DNA from: CAVUAT01 sp963739545
GTDB lineage: Bacteria; Actinomycetota; Thermoleophilia; Solirubrobacterales; 70-9
NCBI GenBank assembly: GCA_963739545.1
Contig: CAVUAT010000011.1
Location: 434,001 to 498,000, forward strand
Direction of reading: 5' to 3'
DNA: 64,000 nt
A program made the translations under genes and the position numbers. Shown in pieces: positions 34,775-42,482 of this stretch; position 1 is the stretch's first letter; every line of letters begins with the position of its first letter. The notes beneath the pieces are model-generated. The model was not told the DNA's origin and ran no database searches. It worked only from the letters and a program-made list of their open reading frames with translations.

Positions 34775-36517
34775 CTACTCCTCGCCCTTGTCGTCGGCGG
34801 CTGTGACAGGCTCGGCCTCGGCCTCGGCCTCTTCGTCCGCCTCGGGCTGCTCATCGGGTTCGGCGTCGGCGGCGGGCTCGTCAGCCGCGTCCGCTTCGGG
34901 GGGGTCGTCGGACTCGTCCGAATCGTCGTCCGATGCCTCGGGTGCGTCGCCGTCTTCGGATCCGGACTCACCCTCAACCTCAACGTCAGCCTCGGCGGCT
35001 TCCGCCTCCGCCGCCTCGGCCTCGGCGGCGTCTGCGGCCTCTGCGGCCGCTGCCGCCTGCGCCTCTGCCTCCGCAGCCGCGGCTGCCTCGGCCTCGTCGA
35101 ATTGGCTCTCGGCCTTCTCGACGATCGGCGCGATCGCGCCGGCGTCGGCGTCGGCGTCTGCGAGCGTGGCCAGCTCCTCCTCGCTCAGCGGCGTCAGGAC
35201 AGCGACCTGGTTCGTCTTGAAGCGGGCCAGCGACTGGTGCTGGGGCAGGCCGCAGTAGCGCGAGCCCTCGAGCCCGGCGTTGGGGCAGCGGCGGCCGGTG
35301 GTCAGCATCGCCAAGCAGCGGCCGTCTGAGACCTCCTCGCCCTCATACTCGATGTCCTGCTCCTGGGCGGCGAAGTCGGTCTCGGAGGTGATGTCCACCT
35401 TCCAGCCGGTCAGCCTGGCGGCGAGACGCGCGTTCTGGCCGTCGCGCCCGATGGCCAGCGAGAGCTGGTCGTCAGGGACGATCACGGTCGCCTCCTTGGT
35501 CTCATCGTCGACGAGCACCTCGCGCACGCGGGCCGGCGACAGCGCCTTGGCGACGAAGCGGGCGGGCTCCTCGTTGTAGGGGATGATGTCGATCTTCTCG
35601 CCGCGCAGCTCGGAGACGACCATGCGCACGCGCGAGCCTCGGGGCCCGACGCAGGCGCCGACCGGATCGACGCCGTCGGCGTGGGAGATGACGGCGATCT
35701 TCGAGCGCCAGCCCGGCTCGCGGGCGACGCCCGTGATCTCGACCAGCTTGTCGGCGATCTCAGGGACCTCGAGCTCGAACAGCTTCTTGATCAGCTCGGG
35801 ATTGCGGCGCGAGACGACGATGCTCGGGCCCTTGGTGTCGGCCGAGACGTCGGTGATCACGGCCTTGACGCGCATGCCGTGGTCGTAGCGCTCGTTGTAG
35901 ACCTGCTCGGAGCGGGGCAGCAGGGCCTCGACGCGCTCGCGGAGCTGGACCAGCGTGTAGCGGTTGTCGGATTGCTGGATGATCCCGGTGATCAGCTCGC
36001 CGACGCGGTCCTTGTACTCCTCGTACATCATCCCGCGCTCGGCCTCGCGGATCCTCTGGAGGATCACCTGCTTGGCGGTCTGCGCGGCGATCCGGCCGAA
36101 GTCGTCGGGGGTGACGTCGCGGGTGTCGATCTCCTCGAGGAAGGGCTCTAGCCGCTCGGGCTCGACCTCGGGGTCTTCTGCCTCCCGCTTCTCGCCGGTC
36201 TCTGGGTCCACGGTCGGCCCGGTCTGCTGAATCTCGGGCACGGGCTCACCGGCGGCCTCAGCCGCCTCGGCGATCTGGAGCTGGGCCTCGAACTGCTCGT
36301 CGAGCAGGCGGATCTCGAGGTCCTCGGGGACCATCAGCTCGAAGACCCTGAAGTCCGCAGTGGAGTGATCGAGCTCGACCTTGGCGTACTTGGCGGCGCC
36401 GGGGGTCTTCTTGTAGGCGGAGAGCAGCGCGTCCGAGAGCGCATCCATCAGCGTGTCCGCGTCGATGCCCTTCTCCTGCTCGAGCGCCTTGACGGCGTCG
36501 ACTATCTCCTGAGTCAC
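34775..36517 (-). CDS. nusA: transcription factor NusA with extra C-terminal zinc-knuckle-like module and acidic tail
   Basis: A 580-residue protein. It has the N-terminal RNAP-binding domain, S1 (YNERYDHGMRVKAVITDVSA), KH1 (CVGPRGSRVRMVVSELRGEK) and KH2 (QLSLAIGRDGQNARLAARLTGW). A C-x-n-C-x-n-C-x-n-H-like segment follows: GRCLAM, RRCPN, SRYCGLPQHQ (about residues 413-440). A very acidic Ala/Glu/Asp-rich tail of about 120 residues ends the protein. An insertion in the N-terminal domain (about 90-130) is also acidic. NusA modulates pausing, termination and antitermination. It overlaps rimP by 4 nt. Confidence 0.96.
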   Translation of the reverse strand: MTQEIVDAVKALEQEKGIDADTLMDALSDALLSAYKKTPGAAKYAKVELDHSTADFRVFELMVPEDLEIRLLDEQFEAQLQIAEAAEAAGEPVPEIQQTGPTVDPETGEKREAEDPEVEPERLEPFLEEIDTRDVTPDDFGRIAAQTAKQVILQRIREAERGMMYEEYKDRVGELITGIIQQSDNRYTLVQLRERVEALLPRSEQVYNERYDHGMRVKAVITDVSADTKGPSIVVSRRNPELIKKLFELEVPEIADKLVEITGVAREPGWRSKIAVISHADGVDPVGACVGPRGSRVRMVVSELRGEKIDIIPYNEEPARFVAKALSPARVREVLVDDETKEATVIVPDDQLSLAIGRDGQNARLAARLTGWKVDITSETDFAAQEQDIEYEGEEVSDGRCLAMLTTGRRCPNAGLEGSRYCGLPQHQSLARFKTNQVAVLTPLSEEELATLADADADAGAIAPIVEKAESQFDEAEAAAAAEAEAQAAAAAEAADAAEAEAAEAEAAEADVEVEGESGSEDGDAPEASDDDSDESDDPPEADAADEPAADAEPDEQPEADEEAEAEAEPVTAADDKGEE

Positions 36518-36960
36518 GCTTCCACCTCCGTCTCCTCCAACAGGTTCGAACGGTGAACGATCCCGAGCGGGATCGTGACCGTGCCGCTGGTCTCCTCAAG
36601 GCTGACCTGGCTCTCGTCCGCATCCTCGAGGCGGCCGGTGAAGCTGCGCCTGCCCTGGATCTTCTCGCGGGTCCTCACCCTCACCTGGCTGCCGATGTAG
36701 CGCCGGTAATGCTCGGGCTTGGTCAGGGGACGCTCGGGGCCGGGCGAGGTGACCTCGATCGCCCACTCCTCGTTGATGTCTCCGAGCAGGCGCGTAACGT
36801 TCTCGCAGAGTTCGAGGTCGACTCCTTCGTCGCGGTCGATCACGAGGCGCAGCCGCTCGCCGGCGGGGCGCTCGAGGGCGAGCAGCTCGACGGACGGCAG
36901 CGCGTCACGCAGCCGCTCCTCGATCTGATCCTGTATTTGGTCAAGCTCTGTCTCGCTCAT
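36514..36960 (-). CDS. rimP: ribosome maturation factor RimP
   Basis: A 148-residue RimP from ATG 36960: LVIDRDEGVDLELCENVTR, EVTSPGPERPLTKPEHYRRY (the conserved SPG-RPL motif) and a C-terminal SH3-like domain. It aids 30S assembly. GGAGCG precedes the start. It is the first gene of the rimP-nusA-infB operon, whose leader contains a promoter and a terminator-like hairpin. Confidence 0.94.
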   Translation of the reverse strand: MSETELDQIQDQIEERLRDALPSVELLALERPAGERLRLVIDRDEGVDLELCENVTRLLGDINEEWAIEVTSPGPERPLTKPEHYRRYIGSQVRVRTREKIQGRRSFTGRLEDADESQVSLEETSGTVTIPLGIVHRSNLLEETEVEA

Positions 36961-36999
36961 ATCGCCGCTCCGATGGGCTTCCATACGGTGCGTTGGCCC

Positions 37000-37027
37000 A
37001 AAAAAAGGCGGGCCCGCGCCCACCTTT
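37000..37027 (-). terminator. intrinsic terminator in the rimP-nusA-infB leader (candidate attenuator)
   Basis: On the minus strand AAAGGTGGGC-GCGG-GCCCGCCTTT folds into a 10-bp stem (one G-U pair) with a tetraloop, followed by further T residues (7 T in all at 37006-37000). It lies between the promoter and rimP, 39 nt before the ATG. The left arm AAAGGT (37027-37022) can pair instead with ACCTTT (37054-37049) near the predicted 5' end, which would prevent terminator formation. Confidence 0.7.
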
Positions 37028-37064
37028 CGTCACCAACTCCGTGAAGTAAAAGGTTCCAGCGGCG

Positions 37065-37093
37065 AGTATAGCCCCGGCTCCTCAGACTTCCAA
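37065..37093 (-). promoter_or_regulatory. promoter of the rimP-nusA-infB operon
   Basis: Minus-strand -35 TTGGAA (37093-37088), exactly 17 nt, then -10 TATACT (37070-37065). The start site would be near 37058, giving a leader of about 98 nt. The promoter lies across the end of dtd. Confidence 0.65.
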
Positions 37094-37501
37094 GAGCAGC
37101 GTCACGGGCCCGTCGTTGACCAGTGCCACGCCCATACAGGCGCCGAACACGCCCTTCCTCGCGCCCAGCCGCTCGCAGAAACGGTCATACAGCGGCTCGG
37201 CTATCTCCCCCGGGGCGGCCTCGACGTAGCTCGGCCTGTTGCCCTTGCGCGCGTCTCCATACAGAGTGAACTGGCTCACGCAGAGCACTTCCCGCTCCCC
37301 ACCCAGCGGCTCATTCATCCGCCCCTCGGAGTCGTCGAAGATGCGGAGCTTTCGGACCTTGTCGGCGAGGCGGTCGGCCTCGTCCTCCCCGTCCTCGCGA
37401 CCGACGCCCAGCAGCACCACCATCCCAGGCCCGATCTGGGCGACCCGGTCGCCCTCGACGTCGACCGCGGCCTGGCTCACCCGCTGGACCAGCGCCTTCA
37501 T
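37082..37501 (-). CDS. dtd: D-aminoacyl-tRNA deacylase
   Basis: A 139-residue DTD: MKALVQRVSQAAVDVEGDRV, active-site motif LCVSQFTLYGDARKGNRPSY (SQFTLYG) and the C-terminal cross-subunit Gly-cisPro motif NDGPVT. It hydrolyses D-aminoacyl and glycyl mischarged tRNAs. It sits alone upstream of the rimP promoter. Full family length. Confidence 0.96.
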   Translation of the reverse strand: MKALVQRVSQAAVDVEGDRVAQIGPGMVVLLGVGREDGEDEADRLADKVRKLRIFDDSEGRMNEPLGGEREVLCVSQFTLYGDARKGNRPSYVEAAPGEIAEPLYDRFCERLGARKGVFGACMGVALVNDGPVTLLLEV

Positions 37502-37573
37502 CCCTCGATCCTACGGCCGAAGTGGCAAACCAACGCCGCTCCGAGTCCCTACGGCGTCCCGTCCCCGGCTGTC

Positions 37574-37660
37574 CTAGCGACCAGCGGCGGCCGCGGCTTC
37601 CTCGAGCTGGCCGTAGGCGTAGGGCGAGTTGAAGTCGTAGTAGAAGACGACGGGGGCCAC
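37574..37660 (-). pseudogene. 28-residue remnant of a DsbA-family (FrnE/HCCA isomerase-like) protein
   Basis: From GTG 37660 the peptide reads MAPVVFYYDFNSPYAY then a short Ala-rich end and stop. VVFYYDFNSPYAY is the characteristic first strand and active-site entry of DsbA-like 2-hydroxychromene-2-carboxylate isomerases, normally about 200 residues long. Nothing of the remainder is found nearby, so it is a truncated relic. Weaker alternative: a genuine micro-ORF. Confidence 0.45.
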
Positions 37661-37682
37661 AGCAGACGGAACCGCAGGCCAC

Positions 37683-38069
37683 CTAGCCGGCTTGCGCCAG
37701 GCGCTCGCGGTAGATGCGGTAGTCGCGGCGGTCGGGGCGCAGGTTGGAGGCGAGGGCGAGGTGGTGGCGGGCGCGCTTCACCTCGCCCGTCTTGCTCAGG
37801 GCGCGGCCGAGGCAGAAGTGGGCGAAGTCGTTGACCGGATGGGTCTCGACGACGGCCTCGAACTCGGCGGCCGCCTCGGCGTACTGATGGCTGCGAAAGA
37901 GAGCGCGGCCGAGTGCCTCGCGCACAGCGCTCTTCTCGGGCGCCTGGCGAGCGACCTTCTCGAGGGGCACGGTCGCCTGCTCGAAGGCACCGTCCTCGAG
38001 CAGCTCGATTCCGCGCCTGTAGAGCGTGTAGAGGGACTCGTCCCTGGTCTCGTTATCGCTGGTGGTCAT
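37683..38069 (-). CDS. small TPR protein
   Basis: A 128-residue protein with about three tetratricopeptide repeats: LYTLYRRGIELLEDGAFEQA, VREALGRALFRSHQYAEAAA, FAHFCLGRALSKTGEVKRAR. It is probably a cytosolic protein-interaction scaffold; no partner is evident. The ATG read from 38069 is preceded only by a weak ribosome site. Similar single-module TPR proteins lie near coaBC or dtd in related genomes as I recall. Confidence 0.82.
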   Translation of the reverse strand: MTTSDNETRDESLYTLYRRGIELLEDGAFEQATVPLEKVARQAPEKSAVREALGRALFRSHQYAEAAAEFEAVVETHPVNDFAHFCLGRALSKTGEVKRARHHLALASNLRPDRRDYRIYRERLAQAG

Positions 38070-38127
38070 GCGTTCCAGTGTACGAAGGGACGCAAGCCCC
38101 CTCGTGCGCGAAATGCAGTCGCTGCGG

Positions 38128-39456
38128 CTACTCCGCAGGCTTCTTCGCGCGGCGGTCGCGAAGCGCTTCGACGCGATCGAGGATCGCGTCGGCGACCTTC
38201 TCCTTGGAGGCCAGCGGGACCTGGTACTCACCCGTGGCCTCGACGATCACGACCTCGTTCTCAGCCGACTCGAAGCCGATTTCGGGACGCGACACGTCGT
38301 TGAAGACGATCGCGTCGACGCCCTTGCGGACGAGCTTCTCGCGCGCCCGTCCCAAGGATTCCTCCAGAGCCGCCCCCGGACGCGCGAGCCGCGCGGTCGG
38401 CGCGGCGACGTCAGGTGTGCCGGACGAGGCGGCGTTGGATGTCTCCGCGGCGAAGCCGACCAGCGTCTGCCCGGGCCGGCGGTGGGAGGCGAGCGCGGCG
38501 AGGATGTCGTCGGTCGGCTCGAGCGACAGCTCGATCGGGCCCGAGCCCTCGCGGGCGATCTTCGAGTCGGCCGAGGCGGAGGGGCGGAAGTCAGCAGGGG
38601 CTGCGGCCATCAGCAGCACGTCGGCGGAGTCGAACTCGGCGTCGAGCGCGGCCTCGAGCTCGGCCGCCGTCTCGACGTCGACTCGGCGGACCGCCGGCGA
38701 GGCAGCCAGTGCCACGTTGGCCGCGACGAGGGTCACCTCGGCGCCGCGGCTCGCGGCCTGCTCGGCGAGGGCGACGCCCATCCGGCCGCTCGAGCGATTG
38801 CCGATGAAGCGAACGGGATCGATCGGCTCGCGGGTGCCGCCGGCCGAGACAAGGACCCGCAGGCCGTCCCAGGGCCCGCTCGGGCCGGGGGCCGCGGCCT
38901 CGATGGCATCGAGCAGCCGGCGAGGGTCGGGCAGGCGCCCGACGCCGTGCTCGCCGCGCGAGGCGAGCGCTCCCTCCTCGGGCTCGATCACGGCGACGCC
39001 GCGCTCGCGCAGGGTAGCGAGGTTGGCCTGCGTCGCCGCGTCGCGGTACATGCGGTCGTTCATCGCCGGTGCGACGAGCCGCGGCGCGGCGCAGGCCAAA
39101 AACGACGTGGTGACCATCGAGTCGGCCATCCCGGCCGCGAGCTTGGCGATGGTGTTCGCGGACGCTGGGGCGATCAGGAAGGCGTCTGCGTTCGCGACGA
39201 CCTCGAGGTGGCCGATCGGGTCGTGGCCCGGCGCGGGGTCGCCGGGGAAGGCGCCGCGGGCGGGATCGCGCTCGAACTCGTCAGTCAGGACCGAGGCGCC
39301 GACGATCCCCTCGAAGCTGGCCGGGCCGATGAAGCGCTTGGCCGCCGGGGTCATGAGCACCCGGACTGCGTGCCCCTCGCGCGTAGCGAGGCGCGCCAAC
39401 TCGAGCGCCTTGTAGGCCGCGATGCCGCCACTCACTCCCAGCAGGATGCGGGCCAC
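38128..39456 (-). CDS. coaBC: bifunctional phosphopantothenoylcysteine decarboxylase / phosphopantothenate-cysteine ligase
   Basis: A 442-residue CoaBC. The N-terminal flavin decarboxylase has LLGVSGGIAAYKALELARL, catalytic His region GHDPIGHLEVVANADAFLIAP, PASANTIAKLAAGMAD and APAMNDRMY. The C-terminal ligase has VSAGGTREPIDPVRFIGNRS, SSGRMGVALA and AAPADFRP. It carries out two steps of CoA synthesis. It lies 23 nt after rpoZ on the same strand. Confidence 0.96.
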   Translation of the reverse strand: MARILLGVSGGIAAYKALELARLATREGHAVRVLMTPAAKRFIGPASFEGIVGASVLTDEFERDPARGAFPGDPAPGHDPIGHLEVVANADAFLIAPASANTIAKLAAGMADSMVTTSFLACAAPRLVAPAMNDRMYRDAATQANLATLRERGVAVIEPEEGALASRGEHGVGRLPDPRRLLDAIEAAAPGPSGPWDGLRVLVSAGGTREPIDPVRFIGNRSSGRMGVALAEQAASRGAEVTLVAANVALAASPAVRRVDVETAAELEAALDAEFDSADVLLMAAAPADFRPSASADSKIAREGSGPIELSLEPTDDILAALASHRRPGQTLVGFAAETSNAASSGTPDVAAPTARLARPGAALEESLGRAREKLVRKGVDAIVFNDVSRPEIGFESAENEVVIVEATGEYQVPLASKEKVADAILDRVEALRDRRAKKPAE

Positions 39457-39479
39457 CGGAGCCTCCTGTTCGAGAAGCC

Positions 39480-39716
39480 TTAAGCCTTGTACTCGTACTT
39501 GAGCTTGCCAGCTGCCGTCTCCTCGAGTGCAATCGTGAGGTAGTTGCCGGTTCCGGTCTCGACCATCGGCGGCGTGTACTCACCGTATGCGCCCTCGGAG
39601 AGGGAGTGGTAGTAGGCGTTGATCTGACGAGCGCGCTTGGCGGCGACGACTACGGCGCCGTAATGCGAGTTAGTCTGCTCGAGAAGCTTGTCTACGCGGG
39701 GCTTGATCATTGCCAT
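39480..39716 (-). CDS. rpoZ: RNA polymerase omega subunit
   Basis: A 78-residue omega: MAMIKPRVDKLLEQTNSHYG, VVVAAKRARQINAYYHSLSE (the conserved AAKRARQI motif). The end TIALEETAAGKLKYE is typical of actinobacterial omega (ALEE-A-GK). It stabilises beta-prime and RNAP assembly. It lies 6 nt after gmk, the common gmk-rpoZ-coaBC order. Confidence 0.96.
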   Translation of the reverse strand: MAMIKPRVDKLLEQTNSHYGAVVVAAKRARQINAYYHSLSEGAYGEYTPPMVETGTGNYLTIALEETAAGKLKYEYKA

Positions 39717-39722
39717 AGGCGG

Positions 39723-40295
39723 TCATTGTAGGGAGAGTTCGGATCGGACCAGCTTTTCCAGCTCCAGAGCCGATTTCTGCACATCGTCGTTCACCACCGT
39801 GTGCGGGAAGTCGACCGCCGACTCAAGCTCGACCTCGGCGCGGCGCAGGCGCTTCTCGATCTCCTCGGGGGCATCGGTGGCGCGTCCGACGAGCCTCTCG
39901 CGGAGCACCGCCGGGTCGGGCGGGGCGATGAAGATCTGGATCGCCTCGGGCATCGCGGCTCGGACCTGGCTCGCCCCCTGCACCTCGATCTCCAACACCA
40001 CGGAGCGGCCGGCAGCGAGCCGGTCCTCCACCGCGGAGCGAAGAGTCCCGTAGCGATTGCCGGAGTACGTCGCGTACTCGAGGAAGTCGCCGGCGTCGAC
40101 CCGCCGCTCGAACTCCTGCTCGTCGAGAAAGTGGTACTCGCGACCGTCCAGCTCACCGTGCCGCGGCTCGCGGGTCGTGGCCGAGATCGAGAGCTCGAGC
40201 TCGGGGACGGCGTCGAACAATTTCGCGATCAGAGTTCCCTTGCCGACGCCGGAAGGGCCCGTGATGACGAAGGCCTTTCCCCGAGTCGAAGACAC
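39723..40295 (-). CDS. gmk: guanylate kinase
   Basis: A 190-residue Gmk: P-loop VITGPSGVGKGTLIAKLF, GMP-binding SISATTREPRHGELDGREYH and FLEYATYSGNRYGT, lid region VLEIEVQGASQV. It converts GMP to GDP and so feeds GTP and (p)ppGpp pools; rel is at the far end of this window. It is followed by rpoZ at 6 nt. Confidence 0.97.
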   Translation of the reverse strand: MSSTRGKAFVITGPSGVGKGTLIAKLFDAVPELELSISATTREPRHGELDGREYHFLDEQEFERRVDAGDFLEYATYSGNRYGTLRSAVEDRLAAGRSVVLEIEVQGASQVRAAMPEAIQIFIAPPDPAVLRERLVGRATDAPEEIEKRLRRAEVELESAVDFPHTVVNDDVQKSALELEKLVRSELSLQ

Positions 40296-40355
40296 GGGCG
40301 GACACTAACCGCGGCGATGAACGGAACGCGCGCGGTATGGGCCGAGGCCGATGCG

Positions 40356-40688
40356 CTATTTGCGAAGCTGCGTGACGAGCTCGGAGCGCTGGCGCTCGGA
40401 GAGCCCGCCGATCGTCTTCGACGGAGAGATCCGACACTGGTTCAGGATCCGGTTCGTCTTCACGCGCCCGTACTTGGGGACGGCCAGCAGCATGTCGAGG
40501 ACCTTGGCCGTCTGGACGTACTCGGGCGGGTCGAGGAGGAGCGTCTGGATGTTCGCCTTGCCCGCCTTGAGGTCGCGCTTCAACTGGGCCCGCTTCGTCC
40601 GGATGTTGTTCGCTCGCTTGAGAGCTTCCATCCTTTGGTCCAGTGACCTCTCTGGTGCGGCGTTGGAGGTCTGGACCGAGGCCTTCAT
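40356..40688 (-). CDS. mihF: actinobacterial integration host factor (mIHF)
   Basis: A 110-residue protein. The core QRMEALKRANNIRTKRAQLK is followed by the helix-two-turn-helix region LLLDPPEYVQTAKVLDMLLA and VPKYGRVKTNRILNQCRISP, diagnostic of actinobacterial mIHF/sIHF, an essential nucleoid protein unrelated to proteobacterial IHF. Its end SERQRSELVTQLRK is standard. The N-terminus is about 10-15 residues longer than usual; the internal Met at about residue 20 is an alternative start. It lies 60 nt before gmk. Confidence 0.93.
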   Translation of the reverse strand: MKASVQTSNAAPERSLDQRMEALKRANNIRTKRAQLKRDLKAGKANIQTLLLDPPEYVQTAKVLDMLLAVPKYGRVKTNRILNQCRISPSKTIGGLSERQRSELVTQLRK

Positions 40689-40696
40689 CGGGCGGC

Positions 40697-40702
40697 AGTA
40701 TA
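40697..40702 (-). promoter_or_regulatory. candidate -10 for a leaderless mihF transcript
   Basis: TATACT (minus strand) ends 8 nt before the mihF ATG, which lacks a ribosome site. The -35 is weak. The terminator after pyrD just upstream makes an independent promoter here sensible. Confidence 0.4.
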
Positions 40703-40745
40703 TATCCGCCTCCGCGACGCGAGTGGAGGTTGCGGGTCGCCGGGC

Positions 40746-40766
40746 AAAAAACCCCGCTCTAAGCGG
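40746..40766 (-). terminator. terminator at the end of the pyrimidine operon
   Basis: Minus strand: CCGC-TTAGA-GCGG, then GG and six T. The pyrD stop codon TAG lies in the loop. The stem is short but GC-only; its position between pyrD and mihF supports termination. Confidence 0.5.
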
Positions 40767-41628
40767 ACGTCATGCCCCGTAGCTCCGCCGTCAGTTCCTC
40801 GGCGATTCGCGAGCCGGCAGCCGGATCCCGGAAGCTCTCTGTGCCGACCGCCACGAGCGAAGCGCCCGCCGCGATCAGGTCGGCCGCGTGGCGGCCGGTC
40901 GCGATCCCCCCCATCGCGACCGCCGGTACCGCGACCGCGGACGAGACCTCGCGCACCTGGTTGAGGGCCACCGCCCGAATCGACGAGCCCGAGAGCCCGC
41001 CCCGCTCCGCTCCGAGCCAAGGAGAGCCGGTGGCCGGGTCGATCGCGACCGCACGCAGCGTGTTGATCAGCGAGACGGCATCGGCACCTCCCCGCTCCGC
41101 CGCGGCCGCGACGGGCGCCGGGTGGACGTTGGGGGTCAGCTTCACGATCAGAGGCTTCGAGGTCAGCGGGCGGAGCACCTCGAGCAGCGATTGCGCCTCG
41201 TCCGGGGACTCCCCTACGACCAGCCCGGACTCCACGTTGGGACACGAGATGTTGAGCTCGAGGGCCGCGACCTCATCTCGCTCGGCTACCGCCTCCACCA
41301 GGCGTGCGAACTCTTCGTGGCTGGTCGCCATCACCGAGACGATCAGCGGCACCGGAAGCTCCGCGAGCTCGGGAAGGTCCGAAGCGATGAATCCCTCGAG
41401 TCCCTTGCCGGGGAGCCCAATCGAATTGAGCATCCCCGAGGCCGTCTCCCACAACCGCGGCGGCGGATTGCCCGGCCGCGGCTCGGGGGTGATCGTCTTC
41501 GAGACGAAAGCCGAGAAGGGGAAGTGCTCGAGCAGCTCGTCGCCGAAGGCGCGTCGAGCAGCGATCGCGTCGAAGGTCCCCGAGCCGTTGATGACCGGGT
41601 GCGCGAGCTCGATGCCGCAGAAATTCAC
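40759..41628 (-). CDS. pyrD: dihydroorotate dehydrogenase, catalytic subunit (class 1B type)
   Basis: A 289-residue FMN enzyme. It starts from GTG as MNFCGIELAHPVINGSGTFD. The active-site Cys of class 1 enzymes is in ELNISCPNVESG (about residue 135). Phosphate/FMN motifs are SLINTLRAVAID, GLSGSSIRAVALNQV and AVAMGGIATG. It oxidises dihydroorotate to orotate and passes electrons through PyrK to NAD. It overlaps pyrK by 4 nt (GTGA). Confidence 0.95.
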   Translation of the reverse strand: MNFCGIELAHPVINGSGTFDAIAARRAFGDELLEHFPFSAFVSKTITPEPRPGNPPPRLWETASGMLNSIGLPGKGLEGFIASDLPELAELPVPLIVSVMATSHEEFARLVEAVAERDEVAALELNISCPNVESGLVVGESPDEAQSLLEVLRPLTSKPLIVKLTPNVHPAPVAAAAERGGADAVSLINTLRAVAIDPATGSPWLGAERGGLSGSSIRAVALNQVREVSSAVAVPAVAMGGIATGRHAADLIAAGASLVAVGTESFRDPAAGSRIAEELTAELRGMTSA

Positions 41629-42482
41629 AGCGCCGACGCGATGGCGTCGCCGCGGACGACCGGGCCGTCGACGCAGAGGCGCATATACCCGGACCCGTCT
41701 GCGAGCGGGACGGCGCAGCCGAAGCAGGCGCCGAAGCCGCAGGCCATCGGCGCCTCCATCGCGAGCTCGCAGCGGACTCCACGCTCGGCGCACATCACGC
41801 GCACCGCCTCGAGCATCGCCGGCGGCCCGCATGAGTAGACGGCTGCGCTCGCGGCGTCGTCGCCCTCGAGCAGAACCGAGAGCAGGTCCGTGACGTAGCC
41901 GCGGTGGCCCTGATGGCCGTCCTCGGTGGCGATCCTCATCTCGGAGCAGCGGAACAGGTCATGCCCGCCGGAGCGCTCGCGGTCGCGGTAGCCGAGCAGC
42001 ACTCGGGTCGGAATCGCCGCGTCGGCCAGGCGCCTGCGCCACAGGGCGAGCGGAGCGACGCCGATGCCGCCGCCGACCAGGATCGCCCCGGCGGCGTCCG
42101 GGTTGAGGGCCGACGGCGGGCTGAACGGCTCGCCGAGCGGTCCCGTCACCCAGAGGCGCTCGCCTTCGGCCACGCGCCAGAGGCGCTCCGTTCCGGGGCC
42201 GATGTCGTGCACGAGGAAGTCGAGGCGCACGCCGCCGGGCTGGCGGTCGCAGTCGGCGACGGAAAAGGCGCGGGCGAGGTAGGGCCGCCCCTCCCCTCCT
42301 CCCCAGCCGAACTCCGTGGCGAGCATGTAGAACTGCCCGGCGGAGGGCTCCGGCCCCGTCTCGTCGAGGGCCGAGAACACCCGGTAGCCGCCAGAGGCGA
42401 TGTTGCGCGTGACCGCGCAGGGCCGGCGGCCGAACGGGGCGGTGACGCGGGTTCCGAGCTTCGCGGTTGCGGCGCCGTTCAC
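41625..42482 (-). CDS. pyrK: dihydroorotate dehydrogenase electron-transfer subunit
   Basis: A 285-residue ferredoxin-reductase-like protein. FAD-binding region RAFSVAD (R-x-x-S/T), NAD-binding GAILVGGGIGVAPLALW and the C-terminal [2Fe-2S] cluster CGFGACFGCAVP with a further Cys in LCVDGP give the C-x4-C-x2-C-x-n-C pattern of PyrK. The GTG start at 42482 overlaps carB as GTGA. With pyrD it forms the NAD-dependent class 1B heterotetramer. Confidence 0.93.
   Translation of the reverse strand: MNGAATAKLGTRVTAPFGRRPCAVTRNIASGGYRVFSALDETGPEPSAGQFYMLATEFGWGGGEGRPYLARAFSVADCDRQPGGVRLDFLVHDIGPGTERLWRVAEGERLWVTGPLGEPFSPPSALNPDAAGAILVGGGIGVAPLALWRRRLADAAIPTRVLLGYRDRERSGGHDLFRCSEMRIATEDGHQGHRGYVTDLLSVLLEGDDAASAAVYSCGPPAMLEAVRVMCAERGVRCELAMEAPMACGFGACFGCAVPLADGSGYMRLCVDGPVVRGDAIASAL

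Noticed and set aside
32446..34806. Very long plus-strand open frame antisense to infB
   Set aside because: Composition is the mirror of the IF-2 codons (Leu/Gly/Asp/Arg-rich), with no recognisable domains; long antisense frames are expected at this GC content. Similar frames antisense to carB, nusA, pnp and manB were dismissed for the same reason.
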